From Membranipora membranacea (taxonomy: Eukaryota; Bryozoa; Gymnolaemata; Cheilostomatida; Membraniporidae), in NCBI GenBank assembly GCA_914767715.1, contig OU612068.1, positions 12,836,001 through 12,900,000 of the forward strand: a stretch of 64,000 bases of DNA. The letters are read 5' to 3'. The translations under genes were made by a program, and so were the position numbers. Of the stretch, positions 35,401 through 48,529 are shown in pieces (position 1 is the stretch's first letter; each line of letters begins with the position of its first letter). Under the pieces are notes generated by a model. It saw only the letters and a program-made list of their open reading frames with translations. It made no database searches and was not told the DNA's origin.

Positions 35401-38400
35401 CTGCTCATCTCGAATCTGCAAACCGTTTGGCTCTGCGGCTTTTCACTCTCCGTCAGCGTCCGTTTTAATTAGGGTCACTTTTGCTAAAAAAAAACATGCC
35501 AAACGGCAGCATTGAAAAATAAAAACTCTGTTGGATTCTTATCAAACTCCTACCAGTTCAAGCTCCTATTGGCCTCATTCAAACTGCAGAATATTGGAAT
35601 CCTCTGATTAACTGGTGGGTCATAACGCTGACTTGAAGTTTCAAAAATTATACCAAGGGAAGGTATCACGGTTTTTTTTCGCCGAGATCAAAAATTAGAT
35701 TCGCTTCAAACCTACCTCATAGGGAGGAGCAACTCCTGCTCATCTCGAATCTGCAAACCGTTTGGCTCTGCGGCTTTTCACTCTCCGTCAGCATCCGTTT
35801 TAATTAGGGTCACTTTTGCTAAAAAAAAACATGCCAAACGGCAGCATTGAAAAATAAAAACTCTGTTGGATTCTTATCAAACTCCGACCAGTTCAAGCTC
35901 TTATTGGCCTCATTCAAACTGCAGAATATTGGAATCCTCTGATTAACTGGTGGGTCATAACGCTGACTTGAAGTTTCAAAAAGTATACCAAGGGAGGGTA
36001 TCACGGTTTTTTTTCGCCGAGATCAAAAAATAGATTCACTTCAAACCTACCTCATAGGGAGGAGCAACTCCTGCTCATCTCGAATCTGCAAACCGTTTGG
36101 CTCTGCGGCTTTTCACTCTCGGTCAGCGTCCGTTTTAATCAGGGTCACTTTTGCTAAAAAAAAACATGCCAAACGGCAGCATTGAAAAATAAAAACTCTG
36201 TTGGATTCTTATCAAACTCCTACCAGTTCAAGCTCTTATTGGCCTCATTCAAACTGCAGAATATTGGAATCCTCTGATTAACTTGTGGGTCATAACGCTG
36301 ACTTGAAGTTTCAAAAATTATACCAAGGGAGGGTATCACGGTTTTTTTTCGCCGAGATCAAAAAATAGATTCACTTCAAACCTACCTCATAGGGAGAAGC
36401 AACTCCTGCTCATCTCGAATCTGCAAACCGTTTGGCTCTGCGGCTTTTCACTCTCCGTCAGCGTCTGTTTTAATTAGGGTCACTTTTGCTAAAAAAAAAC
36501 ATGCCAAACGGCAGCATTGAAAAATAAAAACTCTGTTGGATTCTTATCAAACTCCCACCAGTTCAAGCTCTTATTGGCCTCATTCAAACTGCAGAATATT
36601 GGAATCCTCTGATTAACTGGTGGGTCATAACGCTGACTTGAAGTTTCAAAAATTATACCAAGGGAAGGTATCACGGTTTTTTTTCGCCGAGATCAAAAAA
36701 TAGATTCGCTTCAAACCTACCTCATAGGGAGGAGCAACTCCTGCTCATCTCGAATCTGCAAACCGTTTGGCTCTGCGGTTTTTCACTCTCCGTCAGCGTC
36801 CGTTTTAATTAGGGTCACCTTTGCTAAAAAAAAACATGCCAAACGGCAGCATTGAAAAATAAAAACTTTGTTGGATTCTTATCAAACTCCGACCAGTTCA
36901 AGCTCTTATTGGCCTCTTTCAAACTGCAGAATATTAGAATCCTCTGATTAACTGGTGGGTCATAACGCTGACTTGAAGTTTCAAAAATTATACCAAGGGA
37001 GGGTATCACGGTTTTTTTTCGCCGAGATCAAAAAATAGATTCGCTTCAAACCTACCTCATAGGGAGGAGCAACTCCTGCTCATCTCGAATCCGCAAACCG
37101 TTTGGCTCTGCGGCTTTTCACTCTCCGTCAGCGTCCGTTTTAATTAGGGTCACTTTTGCTAAAAAAAAACATGCCAAACGGCAGCATTGAAAAATAAAAA
37201 CTCTGTTGGATTCTTATCAAACTCTAACCAGTTCAAGCTGTTATTGGCCTCATTCAAACTGCAGAATATTGGAATCCTCTGATTAACTGGTGGGTCATAA
37301 CGCTGACTTGAAGTTTCAAAAATTATACCAAGGGAGGGTATCACGGTTTTTTTTCGCCGAGATCAAAAAATAGATTCGCTTCAAACCTACCTCATAGGGA
37401 GGAGCAACTCCTGCTCATCTCGAATCTGCAAACCGTTTGGCTCTGCGGCTTTTCACTCTCCGTCAGCATCCGTTTTAATTAGGGTCACTTTTGCTAAAAA
37501 AAAACATGCCAAACGGCAGCATTGAAAAATAAAAACTCTGTTGGATTCTTATCAAACTCCGACCAGTTCAAGCTCTTATTGGCCTCATTCAAACTGCAGA
37601 ATATTGGAATCCTCTGATTAACTGGTGGGTCATAACGCTGACTTGAAGTTTCAAAAATTATACCAAGGGAGGGTATCACGGTTTTTTTTCGCCGAGATCA
37701 AAAAATAGATTCACTTCAAACCTACCTCATAGGGAGGAGCAACTCCTGCTCATCTCGAATCTGCAAACCGTTTGGCTCTGCGGCTTTTCACTCTCGGTCA
37801 GCGTCCGTTTTAATCAGGGTCACTTTTGTTAAAAAAAAACATGCCAAACGGCAGCATTGAATAATAAAAACTCTGTTGGATTCTTATCAAACTCCTACCA
37901 GTTCAAGCTCTTATTGGCCTCATTCAAACTGCAGAATATTGGAATCCTCTGATTAACTTGTGGGTCATAACGCTGACTTGAAGTTTCAAAAATTATACCA
38001 AGGGAGGGTATCACGGTTTTTTTTCGCCGAGATCAAAAAATAGATTCACTTCAAACCTACCTCATAGGGAGAAGCAACTCCTGCTCATCTCGAATCTGCA
38101 AACCGTTTGGCTCTGCGGCTTTTCACTCTCCGTCAGCGTCCGTTTTAATTAGGGTCACTTTTGCTAAAAAAAAACATGCCAAACGGCAGCATTGAAAAAT
38201 AAAAACTCTGTTGGATTCTTATCAAACTCCGACCAGTTCAAGCTCTTATTGGCCTCATTCAAACTGCAGAATATTGGAATCCTCTGATTAACTGGTGGGT
38301 CATAACGCTGACTTCAAGTGTCAAAAATTATACCAAGGGAAGGTATCACGGTTGTTTTTCGCCGAGATCAAAAAATAGATTCACTTCAAACCTACCTCAT

Positions 38401-39020
38401 AGGGAGGAGCAACTCCTGCTCATCTCGAATCTGCAAACCGTTTGGCTCTGCGGTTTTTCACTCTCCGTCAGCGTCCGTTTTAATTAGGGTCACCTTTGCT
38501 AAAAAAAAACATGCCAAACGGCAGCATTGAAAAATAAAAACTTTGTTGGATTCTTATCAAACTCCGACCAGTTCAAGCTCTTATTGGCCTCATTCAAACT
38601 GCAGAATATTAGAATCCTCTGATTAACTGGTGGGTCATAACGCTGACTTGAAGTTTCAAAAATTATACCAAGGGAGGGTATCACGGTTTTTTTTCGCCGA
38701 GATCAAAAAATAGATTCGCTTCAAACCTACCTCATAGGGAGGAGCAACTCCTGCTCATCTCGAATCCGCAAACCGTTTGGCTCTGCGGCTTTTCACTCTC
38801 CGTCAGCGTCCGTTTTAATTAGGGTCACTTTTGCTAAAAAAAAACATGCCAAACGGCAGCATTGAAAAATAAAAACTCTGTTGGATTCTTATCAAACTCT
38901 AACCAGTTCAAGCTGTTATTGGCCTCATTCAAACTGCAGAATATTGGAATCCTCTGATTAACTGGTGGGTCATAACGCTGACTTGAAGTTTCAAAAATTA
39001 TACCAAGGGAGGGTATCACG
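32400..39020. repeat. Irregular 5- and 6-unit higher-order repeat
   Basis: The marker CTTGTGGGTC lies at 32597, 34271, 36282 and 37957, steps of 1,674, 2,011 and 1,675 bp, that is five, six and five units. Around it the order is constant: CTCTCGGTCAGC with TAATCAGGG, then CTCCTACCAG with CTTGTGGG and GAGAAGC, then GGGAAGG with GCGGTTTTTCAC and CACCTTTG, then ATTAGAATCC, then CTCTAACCAG. Six-unit versions gain one extra unit. CTCCCACCAG and CCTCTTTCAAAC tie the 34478 and 36489 copies together. Confidence 0.85.
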
Positions 39021-39149
39021 GTTTTTTTTCGCCGAGATCAAAAAATAGATTCGCTTCAAACCTACCTCATAGGGAGGAGCAACTCCTGCTCATCTCGAAT
39101 CTGCAAACCGTTTGGCTCTGCGGCTTTTCACTCTCCGTCAGCGTCCGTT

Positions 39150-41400
39150 TTAATTAGGGTCAATTTTGCTAAAAAAAAACGTGCCAAACGGCAGCATTGA
39201 AAAATAAAAACTCTGTTGGATTCTTATCAAACTCCGACCAGTTCAAGCTCTTATTGGCCTCATTCAAACTGCAGAATATTGGAATCCTCTGATTAACTGG
39301 TGGGTCATAACGCTGACTTGAAGTTTCAAAAATTATACCAAGGGAGGGTATCACGGTTTTTTTTCGCCGAGATCAAAAAATAGATTCGCTTCAAACCTAC
39401 CTCATAGGGAGGAGCAACTCCTGCTCATCTCGAATCTGCAAACCGTTTGGCTCTGCGGCTTTTCACTCTCCGTCAGCGTCCGTTTTAATTAGGGTCACTT
39501 TTGCTAAAAAAAAACATGCCAAACGGCAGCATTGAAAAATAAAAACTCTGTTGGATTCTTATCAAACTCCGACCAGTTCAAGCTCTTATTGGCCTCATTC
39601 AAACTGCAGAATATTGGAATCCTCTGATTAACTGGTGGGTCATAACGTTGACTTGAAGTTTCAAAAATTATACCAAGGGAGGGTATCACGGTTTTTTTTC
39701 GCCGAGATCAAAAAATAGATTCGCTTCATACCTACCTCATAGGGAGGAGCAACTCCTGCTCATCTCGAATCTGCAAACCGTTTGGCTCTGCAGATTTTCA
39801 CTCTCCGTCAGCGTCCGTTTAAATTAGGGTCACTTTTGCTAAAAAAAAACATGCCAAACGGCAGCATTGAAAAATAAAAACCCTGTTGGATTCTTATCAA
39901 ACTCCGACCAGTTCAAGCTCTTATTGGCCTCATTCAAACTGCAGAATATTGCAATCCTTTGATTAACTGGTGGGTCATAACGCTGACTTGAAGTTTCAAA
40001 AATTATACCAAGGGAGGGTATCACGGTTTTTTTTCGCCGAGATCAAAAAATAGATTCGCTTCAAACCTACCTCATAGGGAGGAGCAACTCCTGCTCATCT
40101 CGAATCTGCAAACCGTTTGGCTCTGCGGCTTTTCACTCTCCGTCAGCGTCCGTTTTAATTAGGGTCACTTTTGCTAAAAAAAAACATGCCAAACGGCAGC
40201 ATTGAAAAATAAAAACTCTGTTGGATTCTAATCAAACTCCTACCAGTTCAAGCTCTTATTGGCCTCATTCAAACTGCAGAATATTGGAATCCTCTGATTA
40301 ACTGGTGGGTCATAACGCTGACTTGAAGTTTCAAAAATTATACCAAGGGAGGGTATCACGGTTTTTTTTCGCCGAGATCAAAAAGTAGATTCACTTCAAA
40401 CCTACCTCATAGGGAGAAGCAACTCCTGCTCATCTCGAATCTGCAAACCATTTGGCTCTGCGGCTTTTCACTCTCCGTCAGCGTCCGTTTTAATTAGGGT
40501 CACTTTTGCTAAAAGAAAACATGCCAAACGGCAGCATTGAAAAATAAAAACTCTGTTGGATTTTTATCAAACTCCGACCAGTTCAAGCTCTTATTGGCCT
40601 CATTCAAACTGCAGAATATTGGAATCCTCTGATTAACTGGTGGGTCATAACGCTGACTTGAAGTTTCAAAAATTATACCAAGGGAAGGTATCACGGTTTT
40701 TTTTCGCCGAGATCAAAAAATAGATTCACTTCAAACCTACCTCATAGGGAGGAGCAACTCCTGCTCATCTCGAATCTGCAAACCGTTTGGCTCTGCGGTT
40801 TTTCACTCTCCGTCAGCGTCCGTTTTAATTAGGGTCACCTTTGCTAAAAAAAAACATGCCAAACGGCAGCATTGAAAAATAAAAACTCTGTTGGATTCTT
40901 ATCAAACTCCGACCAGTTCAAGCTCTTATTGGCCTCATTCAAACTGCAGAATATTAGAATCCTCTGATTAACTGGTGGGTCATAACGCTGACTTGAAGTT
41001 TCAAAAATTATACCAAGGGAGGGTATCACGGTTTTTTTTCGCCGAGATCAAAAAATAGATTCGCTTCAAACCTACCTCATAGGGAGGAGCAACTCCTGCT
41101 CATCTCGAATCCGCAAACCGTTTGGCTCTGCGGCTTTTCACTCTCCGTCAGCGTCCGTTTTAATTAGGGTCACTTTTGCTAAAAAAAAACATGCCAAACG
41201 GCAGCATTGAAAAATAAAAACTCTGTTGGATTCTTATCAAACTCCGACCAGTTCAAGCTCTTATTGGCCTCATTCAAACTGCAGAATATTGGAATCCTCT
41301 GATTAACTGGTGGGTCATAACGCTGACTTGAAGTTTCAAAAATTATACCAAGGGAGGGTATCACGGTTTTTTTTCGCCGAGATCAAAAAATAGATTCGCT
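39150..41400. repeat. 20-unit-offset block, copy 1
   Basis: Recurs at 45850-48100 with a constant offset of 6,697 bp. Ordered markers are ACGTTGAC (39646), TTCATACCTACC (39726), TGCAGATTTTC (39788), GTTTAAATTAGGG (39817), ATTGCAATCC (39947), TTCTAATCAAACTCCTACC (40227), AAAAAGTAGATT (40380), AAAAGAAAAC (40511), GGATTTTTATC (40559), GGGAAGG with GGTTTTTC, and ATTAGAATCC. Part of it (40180-41520) is also followed by a 4-unit (1,340 bp) tandem copy to about 42180. Confidence 0.86.
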
Positions 41401-42180
41401 TCAAACCTACCTCATAGGGAGGAGCAACTCCTGCTCATCTCGAATCTGCAAACCGTTTGGCTCTGCGGCTTTTCACTCTCCGTCAGCGTCCGTTTTAATT
41501 AGGGTCACTTTTGCTAAAAAAAAACATGCCAAACGGCAGCATTGAAAAATAAAAACTCTGTTGGATTCTAATCAAACTCCTACCAGTTCAAGCTCTTATT
41601 GGCCTCATTCAAACTGCAGAATATTGGAATCCTCTGATTAACTGGTGGGTCATAACGCTGACTTGAAGTTTCAAAAATTATACCAAGGGAGGGTATCACG
41701 GTTTTTTTTCGCCGAGATCAAAAAGTAGATTCACTTCAAACCTACCTCATAGGGAGAAGCAACTCCTGCTCATCTCGAATCTGCAAACCATTTGGCTCTG
41801 CGGCTTTTCACTCTCCGTCAGCGTCCGTTTTAATTAGGGTCACTTTTGCTAAAAGAAAACATGCCAAACGGCAGCATTGAAAAATAAAAACTCTGTTGGA
41901 TTTTTATCAAACTCCGACCAGTTCAAGCTCTTATTGGCCTCATTCAAACTGCAGAATATTGGAATCCTCTGATTAACTGGTGGGTCATAACGCTGACTTG
42001 AAGTTTTAAAAATTATACCAAGGGAAGGTATCACGGTTTTTTTTCGCCGAGATCAAAAAATAGATTCACTTCAAACCTACCTCATAGGGAGGAGCAACTC
42101 CTGCTCATCTCGAATCTGCAAACCGTTTGGCTCTGCGGTTTTTCACTCTCCGTCAGCGTCCGTTTTAATTAGGGTCACCT
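40180..42180. repeat. Four-unit (1,340 bp) tandem repeat, partial second copy
   Basis: TTCTAATCAAACTCCTACC, AAAAAGTAGATT, AAACCATTTGG, AAAAGAAAAC and GGATTTTTATC occur at 40227-40570 and again exactly 1,340 bp later. AAACCATTTGG is found in both tandem copies but not in the 20-unit-offset relative at 47133, so the tandem copy is younger than that change. A private AAGTTTTAAAAATT is near 42003. Confidence 0.83.
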
Positions 42181-42499
42181 TTGCTAAAAAAAAACATGCC
42201 AAACGGCAGCATTGAAAAATAAAAACTCTGTTGGATTCTTATCAAACTCCGACCAGTTCAAGCTCTTATTGGCCTCATTCAAACTGCAGAATATTGGAAT
42301 CCTCTGATTAACTGGTGGGTCATAACGCTGACTTGAAGTTTCAAAAATTATACCAAGGGAGGGTATCACGGTTTTTTTTCGCCGAGATCAAAAAATAGAT
42401 TCGCTTCAAACCTACCTCATAGGGAGGAGCAACTCCTGCTCATCTCGAATCTGCAAACCGTTTGGCTCTGCGGCTTTTCACTCTCCGTCAGCGTCCGTT

Positions 42500-45170
42500 T
42501 TAATTAGGGTCAATTTTGCTTAAAAAAAACATGCCAAACGGCAGCATTGAAAAATAAAAACTCTGTTGGATTCTTATCAAACTCCGACCAGTTCAAGCTC
42601 TTATTGGCCTCATTCAAACTGCAGAATATTGGAATCCTCTGATTAACTGGTGGGTCATAACGCTGACTTGAAGTTTCAAAAATTATACCAAGGGAGGGTA
42701 TCACGGTTTTTTTTCGCCGAGATCAAAAAATAGATTCACTTCAAACCTACCTCATAGGGAGGAGCAACTCCTGCTCATCTCGAATCTGCAAACCGTTTGG
42801 CTCTGCGGCTTTTCACTCTCCGTCAGCGTCCGTTTTAATTAGGGTCACTTTTGCTAAAAAATAACATGCCAAACGGCAGCATTGAAAAATAAAACTCTGT
42901 TGGATTCTTATCAAACTCCGACCAGTTCAAGCTCTTATTGGCCTCATTCAAACTGCAGAATATTGGAATCCTCTGATTAACTGGTGGGTCATAACGCTGA
43001 CTTGAAGCTTCAAAAATTATACCAAGGGAGGGTATCACGGTTTTTTTTCGCCGAGATCAAAAAATAGATTCGCTTCAAACCTACCTCATAGGGAGGAGCA
43101 ACTCCTGCTCATCTCGAATCTGCAAACCGTTTGGCTCTGCGGCTTTTCACTCTCCGTCAGCGTCCGTTTTAATTAGGGTCACTTTTGCTAAACAAAAACA
43201 TGCCAAACGGCATCATTGAAAAATATAAACTCTGTTGGATTCTTATCAAACTCCGACCAGTTCAAGCTCTTATTGGCCTCATTCAAACTGCAGAATATTG
43301 GAATCCTCTGATTAACTGGTGGGTCATAACGTTGACTTGAAGTTTCAAAAATTATACCAAGGGAGGGTATCACGGTTTTTTTTCGCCGAGATCAAAAAAT
43401 AGATTCGCTTCATACCTACCTCATAGGGAGGAGCAACTCCTGCTCATCTCGAATCTGCAAACCGTTTGGCTCTGCGGCTTTTCACTCTCCGTCAGCGTCC
43501 GTTTTAATTAGGGTCACTTTTGCTAAAAAAAACATGCCAAACGGCAGCATTGAAAAATAAAAACTATGTTGGATTCTTATCAAACTCCGACCAGTTCAAG
43601 CTCTTATTGGCCTCATTCAAACTGCAGAATATTGCAATCCTTTGATTAACTGGTGGGTCATAACGCTGACTTGAAGTTTCAAAAATTATACCAAGGGAGG
43701 GTATCACGGTTTTTTTTCGCCGAGATCAAAAAATAGATTCGCTTCAAACCTACCTCATAGGGAGGAGCAACTCCTGCTCATCTCGAATCTGCAAACCGTT
43801 TGGCTCTGCGGCTTTTCACTCTCCGTCAGCGTCCGTTTTAATTAGGGTCACTTTTGCTAAAAAAAAACATGCCAAACGGCAGCATTGAAAAATAAAAACT
43901 CTGTTGGATTCTAATCAAACTCCTACCAGTTCAAGCTCTTATTGGCCTCATTCAAACTGCAGAATATTGGAATCCTCTGATTAACTGGTGGGTCATAACG
44001 CTGACTTGAAGTTTCAAAAATTATACCAAGGGAGGGTATCACGGTTTTTTTTCGCCGAGATCAAAAAATAGATTCACTTCAAACCTACCTCATAGGGAGA
44101 AGCAACTCTTGCTCATCTCGAATCTGCAAACCGTTTGGCTCTGCGGCTTTTCACTCTCCGTCAGCGTCCGTTTTAATTAGGGTCACTTTGGCTAAAAAAA
44201 AACATGCCAAACGGCAGCATTGAAAAATAAAAACTCTGTTGGATTCTTATCAAACTCCGACCAGTTCAAGCTCTTATTGGCTTCATTCAAACTGCAGAAT
44301 ATTGGAATCCTCTGATTAACTGGTGGGTCATAACGCTGACTTGAAGTTTCAAAAATTATACCAAGGGAAGGTATCACGGTTTTTTTTCGCCGAGATCAAA
44401 AAATAGATTCACTTCAAACCTACCTCATAGGGAGGAGCAACTCCTGCTCATCTCGAATCTGCAAACCGTTTGGCTCTGCGGTTTTTCACTCTCCGTCAGC
44501 GTCCGTTTTAATTAGGGTCACCTTTGCTAAAAAAAAACATGCCAAAGGGCAGCATTGAAAAATAAAAACTCTGTTGGATTGTTATCAAACTCCGACCAGT
44601 TCAAGCTCTTATTGGCCTCATTCAAACTGCAGAATATTAGAATCCTCTGCTTAACTGGTGGGTCATAACGCTGACTTGAAGTTTCAAAAATTATACCAAG
44701 GGAGGGTATCACGGTTTTTTGTCGCCGAGATCAAAATATAGATTCGCTTCAAACCTACCTCATAGGGAGGAGCAACTCCTGCTCATCTCGAATCCGCAAA
44801 CCGTTTGGCTCTGCGGCTTTTCACTCTCCGTCAGCGTCCGTTTTAATTAGGGTCACTTTTGCTAAAAAAAAACATGCCAAACGGCAGCATTGAAAAATAA
44901 AAACTCTGTTGGATTCTTATCAAACTCCGACCAGTTCAAGCTCTTATTGGCCTCATTCAAACTGCAGAATATTGGAATCCTCTGATTAACTGGTGGGTCA
45001 TAACGCTGACTTGAAGTTTCAAAAATTATACCAAGGGAGGGTATCACGGTTTTTTTTCGCCGGGATCAAAAAATAGATTCGCTTCAAACCTACCTCATAG
45101 GGAGGAGCAACTCCTGCTCATCTCGAATCTGCAAACCGTTTGGCTCTGCGGCTTTTCACTCTCCGTCAGC
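42500..45170. repeat. 18-unit-offset block, copy 1 (eight units)
   Basis: Recurs at 48530-50865. The first part matches at an offset of 6,028 bp (CAATTTTGCTTAAAA at 42511; a four-A form of the downstream A tract at 42891-42894). From 43331 on the match is at 5,693 bp: ACGTTGAC, TTCATACC, AACTATGTTGG, ATTGCAATCC, TTCTAATC, AACTCTTGCTC at 44105, CACTTTGGCT at 44183, CAAAGGGCAGC at 44545, GGATTGTTATC at 44577, TCTGCTTAAC and CGCCGGGATC at 45058. The offset change of exactly 335 bp means one monomer is present here and absent from the other copy. Confidence 0.87.
43188..43517. repeat. Monomer present in copy 1 but absent from copy 2 of the 18-unit-offset block
   Basis: This unit has an interrupted A tract (AAACAAAAAC), GGCATCATTG and AATATAAACTC near 43192-43226, none of which appears in the matching place of the second copy. 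Its right half (ACGTTGAC, TTCATACC) does appear there. The unit was lost from copy 2, or gained in copy 1, by recombination between neighbouring monomers. Confidence 0.75.
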
Positions 45171-45850
45171 GTCCGTTTTAATTAGGGTCAATTTTGCTAA
45201 AAAAAACATGCCAAACGGCAGCATTGAAAAATAAAAACTCTGTTGGATTCTTTTCAAACTCCGACCAGTTCAAGCTCTTATTGGCCTCATTCAAACTGCA
45301 GAATATTGGAATCCTCTGATTAACTGGTGGGTCATAACGCTGACTTGAAGTTTCAAAAATTATACCAAGGGAGGGTATCACGGTTTTTTTTCGCCGAGAT
45401 CAAAAAATAGATTCACTTCAAACCTACCTCATAGGGAGGAGCAACTCCTGCTCATCTCGAATCTGCAAACCGTTTGGCTCTGCGGCTTTTCACTCTCCGT
45501 CAGCGTCCGTTTTAATTAGGGTCACTTTTGCTAAAAAAAAACATGCCAAACGGCAGCATTGAAAGATAAAAACTCTGTTGGATTCTTATCAAACTCCTAC
45601 CAGTTCAAGCTCTTATTGGCCTCATTCAAATTGCAGAATATTGGAATCCTCTGATTAACTGGTGGGTCATAACGCTGACTTGAAGTTTCAAAAATTATAC
45701 CAAGGGAGGGTATCACGGTTTTTTTTCGCCGAGATCAAAAAATAGATTCGCTTCAAACCTACCTCATAGGGAGGAGCAACTCCTGCTCATCTCGAATCTG
45801 CAAACCGTTTGGCTCTGCGGCTTTTCACTCTCCGTCAGCGTCCGTTTTAA
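45170..45850. repeat. Two units between blocks
   Basis: Satellite only. The first unit has CAATTTTGCT and TTCTTTTCAAAC near 45188-45256, the second GAAAGATAAA near 45561 with CTCCTACCAG and AAATTGCAG near 45595-45635. Confidence 0.75.
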
Positions 45851-48100
45851 TTAGGGTCAATTTTGCTAAAAAAAAACATGCCAAACGGCAGCATTGAAAA
45901 ATAAAAACTCTGTTGGATTCTTATCAAACTCCGACCAGTTCAAGCTCTTATTGGCCTCATTCAAACTGCAGAATATTGGAATCCTCTGATTAACTGGTGG
46001 GTCATAACGCTGACTTGAAGTTTCAAAAATTATACCAAGGGAGGGTATCACGGTTTTTTTTCGCCGAGATCAAAAAATAGATTCGCTTCAAACCTACCTC
46101 ATAGGGAGGAGCAACTCCTGCTCATCTCGAATCTGCAAACCGTTTGGCTCTGCGGCTTTTCACTCTCCGTCAGCGTCCGTTTTAATTAGGGTCACTTTTG
46201 CTAAAAAAAAACATGCCAAACGGCAGCATTGAAAAATAAAAACTCTGTTGGATTCTTATCAAACTCCGACCAGTTCAAGCTCTTATTGGCCTCATTCAAA
46301 CTGCAGAATATTGGAATCCTCTGATTAACTGGTGGGTCATAACGTTGACTTGAAGTTTCAAAAATTATACCAAGGGAGGGTATCACGGTTTTTTTTCGCC
46401 GAGATCAAAAAATAGATTCGCTTCATACCTACCTCATAGGGAGGAGCAACTCCTGCTCATCTCGAATCTGCAAACCGTTTGGCTCTGCAGATTTTCACTC
46501 TCCGTCAGCGTCCGTTTAAATTAGGGTCACTTTTGCTAAAAAAAAACATGCCAAACGGCAGCATTGAAAAATAAAAACTCTGTTGGATTCTTATCAAACT
46601 CCGACCAGTTCAAGCTCTTATTGGCCTCATTCAAACTGCAGAATATTGCAATCCTTTGATTAACTGGTGGGTCATAACGCTGACTTGAAGTTTCAAAAAT
46701 TATACCAAGGGAGGGTATCACGGTTTTTTTTTGCCGAGATCAAAAAATAGATTCGCTTCAAACCTACCTCATAGGGAGGAGCAACTCCTGCTCATCTCGA
46801 ATCTGCAAACCGTTTGGCTCTGCGGCTTTTCACTCTCCGTCAGCGTCCGTTTTAATTAGGGTCACTTTTGCTAAAAAAAAACATGCCAAACGGCAGCATT
46901 GAAAAATAAAAACTCTGTTGGATTCTAATCAAACTCCTACCAGTTCAAGCTCTTATTGGCCTCATTCAAACTGCAGAATATTGGAATCCTCTGATTAACT
47001 GGTGGGTCATAACGCTGACTTGAAGTTTCAAAAATTATACCAAGGGAGGGTATCACGGTTTTTTTTCGCCGAGATCAAAAAGTAGATTCACTTCAAACCT
47101 ACCTCATAGGGAGAAGCAACTCCTGCTCATCTCGAATCTGCAAACCGTTTGGCTCTGCGGCTTTTCACTCTCCGTCAGCGTCCGTTTTAATTAGGGTCAC
47201 TTTTGCTAAAAGAAAACATGCCAAACGGCAGCATTGAAAAATAAAAACTCTGTTGGATTTTTATCAAACTCCGACCAGTTCAAGCTCTTATTGGCCTCAT
47301 TCAAACTGCAGAATATTGGAATCCTCTGATTAACTGGTGGGTCATAACGCTGACTTGAAGTTTCAAAAATTATACCAAGGGAAGGTATCACGGTTTTTTT
47401 TCGCCGAGATCAAAAAATAGATTCACTTCAAACCTACCTCATAGGGAGGAGCAACTCCTGCTCATCTCGAATCTGCAAACCGTTTGGCTCTGCGGTTTTT
47501 CACTCTCGGTCAGCGTCCGTTTTAATTAGGGTCATCTTTGCTAAAAAAAAACATGCCAAACGGCAGCATTGAAAAATAAAAACTCTGTTGGATTCTTATC
47601 AAACTCCGACCAGTTCAAGCTCTTATTGGCCTCATTCAAACTGCAGAATATTAGAATCCTCTGATTAACTGGTGGGTCATAACGCTGACTTGAAGTTTCA
47701 AAAATTATACCAAGGGAGGGTATCACGGTTTTTTTTCGCCGAGATCAAAAAATAGATTCGCTTCAAACCTACCTCATAGGGAGGAGCAACTCCTGCTCAT
47801 CTCGAATCCGCAAACCGTTTGGCTCTGCGGCTTTTCACTCTCCGTCAGCGTCCGTTTTAATTAGGGTCACTTTTGCTAAAAAAAAACATGCCAAACGGCA
47901 GCATTGAAAAATAAAAACTCTGTTGGATTCTTATCAAACTCCGACCAGTTCAAGCTCTTATTGGCCTCATTCAAACTGCAGAATATTGGAATCCTCTGAT
48001 TAACTGGTGGGTCATAACGCTGACTTGAAGTTTCAAAAATTATACCAAGGGAGGGTATCACGGTTTTTTTTCGCCGAGATCAAAAAATATATTCGCTTCA
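45850..48100. repeat. 20-unit-offset block, copy 2
   Basis: Second copy of 39150-41400 at an offset of 6,697 bp with the same ordered markers. Private changes include TTTTTTTTTGCCG near 46726, CTCTCGGTCAGC with CATCTTTGCT near 47505-47538, and AAAATATATTC near 48084. The four-unit core (ACGTTGAC unit, ATTGCAATCC unit, TTCTAATC unit, AAAAGAAAAC unit) recurs once more at 53237-54430. Confidence 0.86.
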
Positions 48101-48529
48101 AACCTACCTCATAGGGAGGAGCAACTCCTGCTCATCTCGAATCTGCAAACCGTTTGGCTCTGCGGCTTTTCACTCTCCGTCAGCGTCCGTTTTAATTAGG
48201 GTCAATTTTGCTAAAAAAAAACATGCCAAACGGCAGCATTGAAAAATAAAAACTCTGTTGGATTCTTATCAAACTCCGACCAGTTCAAGCTCTTATTGGC
48301 CTCATTCAAACTGCAGAATATTGGAATCCTCTGATTAACTGGTGGGTCATAACGCTGACTTGAAGTTTCAAAAATTATACCAAGGGAGGGTATCACGGTT
48401 TTTTTTTCGCCGAGATCAAAAAATGGATTCGCTTCAAACATACCTCATAGGGAGGAGCAACTCCTGCTCATCTCGAATCTGCAAACCGTTTGGCTCTGCG
48501 GCTTTTCACTCTCCGTCAGCGTCCGTTTT

